From positions 1 through 64,000 of the forward strand of contig NZ_UUIS01000084.1 in the NCBI RefSeq assembly GCF_900589395.1: a stretch of DNA of 64,000 nucleotides, written 5' to 3'. The notes beneath the pieces are model-generated. The model saw only the letters and a list, made by a program, of their open reading frames with translations. It was not told the DNA's origin and searched no databases. A program made the translations under genes and the position numbers. Below, in pieces: positions 24,562 to 31,119 of the stretch. Position 1 is the stretch's first letter, and each line of letters opens with the position of its first letter. Origin of the DNA: Pseudomonas viridiflava. GTDB taxonomy: Bacteria; Pseudomonadota; Gammaproteobacteria; Pseudomonadales; Pseudomonadaceae.

Positions 24562-25467
24562 ATGAAAATTGATGATATCGATGCCTTCGTTGCAGTGATC
24601 CGCTGTCAGTCGATCAGCCATGCCGCCGAGTCGCTGGAACTCACCCAGCCGGCCATCACCCGGCGCGTGCAGAATTTCGAGCAGGCGCTAGGGGTCGAGC
24701 TGTTCGACCGCAACACCAAGCCGCTCAAACCGACGCCCATGGGCAACCAGGTGTACCAGAAGTGCCTGGCGATCCTGCGCGAGATGGATGCACTGCGTGA
24801 ACTGGTCGCCAGCGACACGCCGCCCAGCGGCCAGTTGCGCCTGGGCGTGCCGCAGACCATTGGCGATGTGGTGCTGCTCGATGCGCTCAAGCAGCTACGC
24901 GGCACCTTTCCCGACCTGCGCGCCCAGGTGGTGACCGGCTGGGGCAGCCACTTGATCGGCAAGATCGAAAATGGCGAGCTGGATGCCGCCGCCGCCCTGT
25001 TCCCGGCCGGCAAGATCTTTCCGGACAACATCCTGGGCGAGTCGATCGGCAAGGTCGAACTGGTGGTGGTCTGCGCCCGCGACGCGCTGCCGAAAAAGCC
25101 CGGCAAGCTGTCCGATTGCTACCAGCAGGGCTGGGTGCTCAACCCCGATGGTTGCGGCTTTCGCGCCGGCCTGCAGCGCACGCTGTCCGACCAGGGGCTG
25201 GGGCTGAAGGTAAACCTGGAAACCTTCGGCACCGAGCTGCAACTGGGGCTGGTGGCCGACGGCATGGGCCTGGGCCTGGTGCCGCGCCCCTTGCTGGAAC
25301 GCAGCGCCTATCGTGAGCAACTGGCAATCATGCCGCTGAAGGACTTCAAGCCGGTGATGGACCTGTGGCTGGTGTACCCGCGCTTCCTGGGCAACCTGCA
25401 AGCGCCGGTCCAGGCCTTCGGCAACCTGGTGGCGCAATCGCTCAAGCGGGTGTCGGCCGCGGCGTAA
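24562..25467 (+). CDS. LysR family regulator of the sulfur region
   Basis: A 301-residue LysR regulator with the usual N-terminal helix-turn-helix (FVAVIRCQSISHAAESLELTQ as a landmark, then PAITRRVQNFEQALGVELFD) and a periplasmic-binding-protein-like effector domain. The ATG at 24562 starts MKIDDIDAF, a normal LysR opening; the 15 residues upstream are unlikely. It is divergent from the thiol dioxygenase-rhodanese operon, the standard arrangement for a LysR regulator and its target. The shared motif lies in this promoter and in two others nearby, so it may control all three units (inference). Confidence 0.9.
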   Translation: MKIDDIDAFVAVIRCQSISHAAESLELTQPAITRRVQNFEQALGVELFDRNTKPLKPTPMGNQVYQKCLAILREMDALRELVASDTPPSGQLRLGVPQTIGDVVLLDALKQLRGTFPDLRAQVVTGWGSHLIGKIENGELDAAAALFPAGKIFPDNILGESIGKVELVVVCARDALPKKPGKLSDCYQQGWVLNPDGCGFRAGLQRTLSDQGLGLKVNLETFGTELQLGLVADGMGLGLVPRPLLERSAYREQLAIMPLKDFKPVMDLWLVYPRFLGNLQAPVQAFGNLVAQSLKRVSAAA

Positions 25468-25518
25468 GTTTGATCACTGCGCGACCGCCGCCTTGAAGCG
25501 CCGCGAACCTGGCGCCAG

Positions 25519-25642
25519 GTAGGAGCGCGCTTGCCCGCGACCGGCTGCGTTAGCAGTCGTAAATTTTCAGCGCCTATACAATTTTTACGAGCGCTGCGCA
25601 CTCGGTCGCGGTGGTCCGGCATTCCGGCAAGCGCGCTCCTAC
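25519..25642. repeat. REP pair (BIME)
   Basis: GTAGGAGCGCGCTTGCCCGCG at the left; at the right GGTCCGGCATTCCGGCAAGC leading into GCGCTCCTAC. The spacer contains GCAGTCGTAAATTTTCAGCG. The right arm carries the TCCGGCATTCCGG insert seen in both arms at 41491-41649. Confidence 0.9.
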
Positions 25643-25666
25643 GCCAGGACCGTTTTGCCGTGCAGG

Positions 25667-26755
25667 TCAGGCGACCTTTTCGCGTGCTTCGCGCTCACGT
25701 TGTGCTACCCGCTCGCGGGTCAGCGGGATCAGTTGGCGGCCGTAGTCGATGGCGTCCTCCAGCGGGTCGAAGCCGCGAATCAGGAAGGTGGTGATCCCCA
25801 GGTCGTAATAGTCCACCAAGGCGTCGGCCACCTGTTCCGGGGTGCCGACCAATGACGTGGAATTGCCCTGCGCACCCAGTAACCCGGCGATGCCGGTCCA
25901 CAGACGCTTGTCCAGGCGCGTGCCTTGGGCGGCGGCCGCCAGCAATCGGCGCGAGCCCTCGTTCGGCGGGTCCTGGCGCACAAAGCCACTGCTCTGGGCC
26001 AGCGCCTTGGCGCGTTCCAGAATGCTGTCGGCACGGGCCCAGGCCAGCGCCTCCGTCTCGGCCAGGATCGGGCGCAGCGACAGGCTGAAGCGAACGGTAC
26101 GGCCATGCCTGGCCGCTTCTGCGCGCACCTGCCGGACCACCTCGCGCACTTGCTCGTAGGTTTCACCCCACAAGGCGTAGACATCGGCGTGCTTGCCGGC
26201 CACCGCAATGGCCGCCGCTGACGAGCCGCCAAAGTACAGCGGGATATGCGGCTGCTGCGGCGACTTGACGTGCGAGTGCGCGCCTTCGACGTGGTAATAC
26301 TCGCCTTGGTAATCGAACGGCGCCTCGGCGGTCCACTCCTGGCGCAGCACACTCAGGTATTCATCGGTACGGGCATAGCGTGCATCCTTGTCGATATGGC
26401 TGCCATCGGCGCGCAACTCCTGATCGTTGCCGCCGGTGATGATGTGCACGGCGGTGCGTCCGCCATTGAAGGTGTCGAGCGTGGCGAACTGCCGCGCCGC
26501 CACGGTCGGGGCGATAAAGCCTGGACGGTGGGCAATCAGAAACTTCAGGCGCGTGGTCAGGCTGGCCGCATGCGCGGCCACGAACGCACTGTCCGGGCTG
26601 CTGGAGTGGTAGGCGATCAGTGCCCGGTCAAAGCCTGCCTCTTCATGCGCCCTGGCCACTTTGGCCACGTACTCCGGCTGAATGGCCGGGCCGCTGCGCG
26701 GGTGAATTTCCGAACCGGGCTGGGTGCCGATGTAACCGATGAATTCGATGCTCAT
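25667..26755 (-). CDS. FMNH2-dependent sulfonate monooxygenase, SsuD-like
   Basis: A 362-residue luciferase-like monooxygenase close to alkanesulfonate monooxygenase SsuD: EFIGYIGTQPGSEIHP start, RALIAYHSSSPDSAFVAA, AHRPGFIAPTVAARQFATLD and GGRTAVHIITGGNDQE. These match the FMNH2 and sulfonate pocket of the family. It would release sulfite from a sulfonate, needing a separate FMN reductase that is not in this window. GGAG lies seven bases before the ATG. It is divergent from the SsuC/SsuB-like transporter genes with a 278-base shared promoter region that contains site C. Confidence 0.88.
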   Translation of the reverse strand: MSIEFIGYIGTQPGSEIHPRSGPAIQPEYVAKVARAHEEAGFDRALIAYHSSSPDSAFVAAHAASLTTRLKFLIAHRPGFIAPTVAARQFATLDTFNGGRTAVHIITGGNDQELRADGSHIDKDARYARTDEYLSVLRQEWTAEAPFDYQGEYYHVEGAHSHVKSPQQPHIPLYFGGSSAAAIAVAGKHADVYALWGETYEQVREVVRQVRAEAARHGRTVRFSLSLRPILAETEALAWARADSILERAKALAQSSGFVRQDPPNEGSRRLLAAAAQGTRLDKRLWTGIAGLLGAQGNSTSLVGTPEQVADALVDYYDLGITTFLIRGFDPLEDAIDYGRQLIPLTRERVAQREREAREKVA

Positions 26756-26925
26756 GAAATCTCCTGCCGTGGATCCTGGGTGAGAGGCAAGTCAGGGCGC
26801 AGATGGCCCGGACGCGTGGCAGGCACCTTAAGGGGCGGGCAGGGCGGCTGTGAAATGCCGATTGGATCTAAGTTAATATTAAAAATACGCATTATAAAAA
26901 TTTATTATGATCAGTATTTTTTAAC

Positions 26926-26947
26926 GGTTAGGTTATTTCCAAATAGC
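26926..26947 (+). promoter_or_regulatory. Sulfur-region shared motif, site C (SsuD-like / SsuC-like divergon)
   Basis: Reads TTAGGTTATTTCCAAAT within an AT-rich 80-base stretch. It is 86 bases before the SsuC-like start and about 170 before the SsuD-like start. The central part differs from sites A and B at three or four positions. Confidence 0.5.
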
Positions 26948-27033
26948 ATTTCACGGCGTTTTTTTATGTGCCTAGCATGGGGCTTTACCTGCCCGGATGC
27001 TGGCTTCCGGGGGGGCTCGCCAAGGAGGTGCCT

Positions 27034-27891
27034 GTGCCCGAAAAGACTTTTGAACCTGGTAATGCCGGCTTTCTGACGATCAGCAAACCTGACCCGGGCA
27101 AGGCCGGCACGCCTCAGGCACGTCAGTGGCAGGTGCCGGCTTTTCTGGTGCGCCTGCTCAGCCCGCTGGCCCTGCTGCTGCTCTGGGAGCTGGCTTCGCA
27201 GACCGGCCTGTTGCCCAGTCGCGTCATCGCCGCGCCCTCGCAGATCGGCGGTACGCTCTGGGCAATGATCGCCTCTGGCGAGCTGGCCGGGCACTTATGG
27301 GTGTCCCTGCAGCGTGCCTTGCTGGGCCTGAGCATTGGCGTAACCATCGGGGTGGCCGCGGCGCTGTTCACCGGCCTGTCCAGGCGCGGCGAGGTGATTC
27401 TCGACTCGCCGATGCAGATGCTGCGCACCATTCCCTCGCTGGCCCTGGTGCCGCTGTTCATTCTCTGGTTCGGCATCGGCGAATTCACCAAGGTCGCGCT
27501 GATCGTCACCGGCACCACCTTTCCGGTGTACCTGAACCTGTTTTCCGGCATCCGCAACATCGACCCGAAACTGATCGAGGCCGCCAACACCCTCGGTCTG
27601 AGCCGCCGCGAACTGATCTGGCACGTCATCCTGCCGGGCGCCTTGCCTTCGTTCTTCGTCGGCTTGCGCTATGCGCTGGGCATTTCCTGGCTGGCGCTGG
27701 TGTTCGTCGAGCAGATCAACACCACGGCCGGCATCGGCTTTCTGGCCAGCGATGCGCGCGACTTCATGCGCACAGATGTGATCGTCATCTGCCTGCTGAT
27801 CTACAGCGTCCTGGGCCTGTTGATCGACGGCCTTATCCGCACGCTGGAGCGCCACGCCCTGGCCTGGCGGCCCACTTTCGTGAGGAACTGA
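27034..27891 (+). CDS. ABC transporter permease, SsuC/TauC family
   Basis: A 285-residue inner-membrane permease with about six hydrophobic helices and the EAA loop EAANTLGLSRRELIWHVILP used to dock the ATPase. The GTG at 27034 is chosen because AAGGAGG ends five bases before it; the frame open to 26968 has no such signal. It belongs to the sulfonate/taurine/nitrate permease family. The ATPase gene follows two bases after its stop. There is no substrate-binding protein gene beside it, so the pair must work with a binding protein encoded elsewhere. The divergent SsuD-like gene suggests sulfonate import. Confidence 0.88.
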   Translation: MPEKTFEPGNAGFLTISKPDPGKAGTPQARQWQVPAFLVRLLSPLALLLLWELASQTGLLPSRVIAAPSQIGGTLWAMIASGELAGHLWVSLQRALLGLSIGVTIGVAAALFTGLSRRGEVILDSPMQMLRTIPSLALVPLFILWFGIGEFTKVALIVTGTTFPVYLNLFSGIRNIDPKLIEAANTLGLSRRELIWHVILPGALPSFFVGLRYALGISWLALVFVEQINTTAGIGFLASDARDFMRTDVIVICLLIYSVLGLLIDGLIRTLERHALAWRPTFVRN

Positions 27892-27893
27892 AC

Positions 27894-28721
27894 ATGAGTG
27901 CAATCAATGTGCTGGACCCGGTAACCCCTCACGCGGCCGCCAGCCCTGCCTTGCCGGCGGCGGTGCAACTGCGCAACGTGGTGCGCCAGTTCGGCGACCA
28001 GCGGGTAATCGACAACCTGAACCTGGACATCGGCAGCGGCGAATTCGTCGCGCTGCTGGGCGCCAGCGGCTCGGGCAAGACCACCTTGCTGCGCAGCCTG
28101 GCCGGGCTGGACAGCATCGAAGGCGGCGAACTGCGCGTGCCCCGCGCCCGCGCCGCCGTATTCCAGGAGCCACGGCTGATGCCCTGGAAGCGCGCCTGGA
28201 AAAACGTCATGCTCGGTGTACGCAGCGCCGACGCCAGGGCCCGCGCCGAAGCAGCCCTGACTGAAGTCGGCCTGGCCCACCGCATCGACGCCTTCCCGGC
28301 GACCCTCTCCGGCGGTGAAGCCCAGCGCGTCGCCCTGGCCCGCGCCCTGGTGCGCGAACCGCAACTGCTGCTGCTCGACGAACCCTTCGCCGCCCTGGAC
28401 GCCTTGACCCGCATCCGCATGCACCAGTTGATCATCGACCTGTGGCGCAAACACACCCCGGCCGTGCTGCTGGTCACCCACGACGTCGACGAAGCCATCC
28501 TGCTGGCCGACCGCGTCATCGTCCTGGCCCACGGCAAGATCGCCGACCAGATCCCCATCGACCTGCCCCGCCAGCGCGACAGCAGCCAGCCGGGCTTCCA
28601 GGCGATTCGGGCGCGGTTGCTGGGGTTGTTGGGGGTGAAGGTATGCGGTGATGAGGTGGCTGCGGTATCGGCGCAAGACCCGGCGCTCAATGCCTTGCGG
28701 CGAGTGGGCAATGCGCGTTGA
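27894..28721 (+). CDS. ABC transporter ATP-binding protein, SsuB family
   Basis: A 275-residue cytoplasmic ATPase: Walker A GASGSGKTT near 60, Q-loop FQEPRLMPW, signature LSGGEAQRVALARAL, Walker B LLLLDEPFAALD and switch His in VTHDVDEA. The FQEPRLMPW loop is typical of the sulfonate/taurine/nitrate branch (SsuB, TauB). GAGGA lies eight bases before the ATG, two bases past the SsuC-like stop, so the two are co-transcribed. It is convergent with the decayed immunity-like gene, 17 bases away, which marks the edge of the T6SS island. Confidence 0.9.
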   Translation: MSAINVLDPVTPHAAASPALPAAVQLRNVVRQFGDQRVIDNLNLDIGSGEFVALLGASGSGKTTLLRSLAGLDSIEGGELRVPRARAAVFQEPRLMPWKRAWKNVMLGVRSADARARAEAALTEVGLAHRIDAFPATLSGGEAQRVALARALVREPQLLLLDEPFAALDALTRIRMHQLIIDLWRKHTPAVLLVTHDVDEAILLADRVIVLAHGKIADQIPIDLPRQRDSSQPGFQAIRARLLGLLGVKVCGDEVAAVSAQDPALNALRRVGNAR

Positions 28722-28738
28722 GGTAAAGACGGTTGGCT

Positions 28739-29377
28739 TTACCATTTCCAGACCGTTTCGGTGAATGTGGCGGAGGGTGGGAGGGCGGTGCGCAGGAAGG
28801 CGAGGTATTGCTCGAACAGTTCTTTGTTGGGGAAGCGGGCTTCGAAGCCCAGATTCAGCATCGTGCGATGGGTGACGATAACCTGATATTTTCGATCCAC
28901 CGTAACGAAGTTTTACTCACTCCATGGCAGGCTTTTTTCATGCTCGACCGGGGGTTTTTCCCAATTCATCAGTTGCATGGCGGCCCCTGCTGCAATCGCG
29001 GCGGGACCGAACAAGAAGAGCAGAGAGCCTGTGAGCAGGGCGACGCCGACGAAGATCAGAATGGCAAAAGCGGCAATGCCCTGAAACAGATCGCTGGCGA
29101 AGTCAGGAAAGTAGAGTTGATGTTCCACCTCGCCGTAGTCGGCTTGAATTTTATAGTTGAACACAGTTTTTTGTCGGAGAATGGCCAGGAATATTAAGGG
29201 GACTACAGTGGTCGTTATGCACAAGGAGACCCAGAGACCAAGCATGACATCCATTTTCTCACACCACCACCACGTGAAGCCGCTGATACAAATCATGGGT
29301 GTGCCGAAACAGAAGTAAGATGCACCATGAATATCACTTCGTGGTTGGTTAACGGTTTTTGTAGTCCATTGGAATAT
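28739..29377 (-). pseudogene. Decayed second copy of the putative T6SS immunity protein
   Basis: The frame is homologous to the 231-residue protein at 29421-30116 over nearly its full length. Shared landmarks are YFCFGTP, AILRQKTVFNYKIQ and YGEVEHQLYFPDFASDLFQG. Two lesions are visible. There is no ATG at the place matching MTWSIKA (it reads IFQWTTK). There is also an in-frame TAA at 28913-28915 after LPWSE. The frame continues past that stop as NFVTVDRKYQVIV... to TVWKW, aligned with the intact copy. So this is a nonsense mutation, not a frameshift. The copy is most likely non-functional, or makes a truncated membrane protein. Confidence 0.82.
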
Positions 29378-29420
29378 ATGTATTTTGTGGTTTTTTTCTT
29401 TATGCTGGGTACTGCGTATC

Positions 29421-30116
29421 TCACCACTCCCAGACTTTTTCAGTGAACTCTGCATGCGGGGCGACGACGGTACGTAAAAAGGCCAGGTACTGGTCAAAGA
29501 GCGCCTTGTCAGGAAAGCGTGCCTTGAAACCAATGGTGGTGTCTGTGTAGTGCGCAACGATGATCAGGTATTTACGGTCGACGGTAACGAAGTCGTGGTC
29601 GTTCCATGACATGCTTCTTTCATAGACGACAGGTGGCTTCTCCCAATTCATCAATGTCATGGCTGAGCCTACAGCAATCGCGGCAGGGCCGAGCAAGAAG
29701 AGCAGAGAGCCCGTGAGCAGGGCGACGCCGACGAAGATCAGAATGGCAAAAGCGGCAAGGCCCTGAAACAGATCGCTGGCAAAGTCAGGGAAGTAGAGTT
29801 GGTGTTCCACCTCGCCGTAGTCGAGTTGGATTTTATAGTTGAATACAGTTTTTTGTCGAAGAATGGCTAGGAATATCATAGGGAAAACGATGGTTGCCAT
29901 GCACAGGCCTAACCAAAAACCAAACATGATTTCCATTTCGGGCCACAACCACCACGACAGACCGCTTATGCAAATTATGGGTGTGCCGAAACAGAAGTAA
30001 AATGCAGCGCGAATGTCACTGGGTGACTGGTTGATAGCTTTGATGCTCCATGTCATCAGTGTGGCCTCTGCGGCTGGATGCTCTAATGTTCTAGGGGTTT
30101 GGATGTCAGTTGTCAT
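29421..30116 (-). CDS. Putative T6SS immunity protein, integral membrane (231 aa)
   Basis: No named family is recognised. Residues about 35-75 and 110-150 hold hydrophobic helices (two or more spans each: CFGTPIICISGLSWWLW, CMATIVFPMIFLAIL, AAFAILIFVGVALLTGSL). A soluble C-terminal part of about 80 residues follows. It is the next gene after a VasX/BTH_I2691-like effector on the same strand. Membrane-acting effectors of that type are paired with membrane immunity proteins encoded directly downstream. Position and topology therefore point to immunity; sequence alone does not prove it. A decayed copy follows. Base use looks more AT-rich than the flanking core genes. Confidence 0.65.
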   Translation of the reverse strand: MTTDIQTPRTLEHPAAEATLMTWSIKAINQSPSDIRAAFYFCFGTPIICISGLSWWLWPEMEIMFGFWLGLCMATIVFPMIFLAILRQKTVFNYKIQLDYGEVEHQLYFPDFASDLFQGLAAFAILIFVGVALLTGSLLFLLGPAAIAVGSAMTLMNWEKPPVVYERSMSWNDHDFVTVDRKYLIIVAHYTDTTIGFKARFPDKALFDQYLAFLRTVVAPHAEFTEKVWEW

Positions 30117-30194
30117 TGCGTGTCTGTCTTTTTTGTATGGTTCTTGAGTGTGACAAAATTTGCTTATTGATTTTTATGATTCACTTTATCTCAA

Positions 30195-31016
30195 TCACGG
30201 CATTATAAATAATTGGCAAGCATCCGCGCGTTTTTCATGATTGACAGTGAGTTCGGTTTTGCTGAGTCCATCAAAAGTGCTTTCACCTTCATCATTTAAT
30301 TCTAGTTGATAAAGGTAGCTGACCTCATGTGCAAGTTCGTGGGCGATATCCGATGGATACACAACTTTGAACTCCAAGAAGTCTGCTTTTTCATAAAGAG
30401 GGATCCATGCTTTCCAGATAATGTCCTCTTTTTCGGGTATGGCTGGAAATATAGAGGGGTAGAAGCCCAGTTCTGGACGTCGATTAGTGATTTTTCCCCA
30501 ATCAGACAGCGGGTGAAAAGCGCCTTTGTCGAAAAATTCCTTTTGGACTGATGACTCTATTTTTTCAACGGGAAAAACTCCAAGCGGTTGTTTGCTGATA
30601 ATCACATTAACCAATGCGTTTCGGCCTCGTAGTGCTTTCGGAAAGCGGATTTGAATCCAGGCACCATTTCGCTTTGAAATCGAATTATAAGTTCTGCCCG
30701 TGTTGATGATTTCCTGTTCTGTAGTCGCTTTTATTATCACGTGTGGAGAAAATTGAATTTCCAGTAGGGCCTTGATCTCGTCCTTTTGACCATCGGTCGT
30801 TTCAGGGTGACGATATTTGGGTAGGCGTGCCCAAGTGCATTTTCTAAGCCATAACCCTACGCAGTCTTGTTTTATAAAATTTAATAATGCGGTGGTAAAG
30901 AGATAAGCCATTCCGGCCGCTAGCATGGAAGCAGCGAACCAAGGCCCCATTATTGCTCCTATCCATTTGATTTTGAATAAAAGAGAAAATATTTGGAGGG
31001 TGCCGCCCAAGGCCAT
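30195..31016 (-). CDS. C-terminal part (about 273 aa) of the same effector, now in another frame
   Basis: It starts with hydrophobic segments (FSLLFKIKWIGAIMGPWFAASM and MAYLFTTALLNFI as landmarks) followed by a soluble part ending HEKRADACQLFIMP. The ATG at 31016 is internal to the original gene and has no ribosome site, so it is unlikely to be translated by itself. It is listed because it holds the sequence that is lost from the effector. Confidence 0.6.
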   Translation of the reverse strand: MALGGTLQIFSLLFKIKWIGAIMGPWFAASMLAAGMAYLFTTALLNFIKQDCVGLWLRKCTWARLPKYRHPETTDGQKDEIKALLEIQFSPHVIIKATTEQEIINTGRTYNSISKRNGAWIQIRFPKALRGRNALVNVIISKQPLGVFPVEKIESSVQKEFFDKGAFHPLSDWGKITNRRPELGFYPSIFPAIPEKEDIIWKAWIPLYEKADFLEFKVVYPSDIAHELAHEVSYLYQLELNDEGESTFDGLSKTELTVNHEKRADACQLFIMP

Positions 31017-31119
31017 GCTGGCTACAGAAAAACCTTTTGCTATAATTATCTTTTTTCATCCTCTGTGTTCGAATTTTTGTAATCGTCATATAAGTCCCAT
31101 ATTTCTAACCCGGTAGCGG

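Noticed and set aside
28739..29377. Second immunity copy as a frameshifted gene
   Set aside because: The frame continues unchanged past TAA at 28913-28915, so it is a nonsense change plus start loss, not a frameshift.
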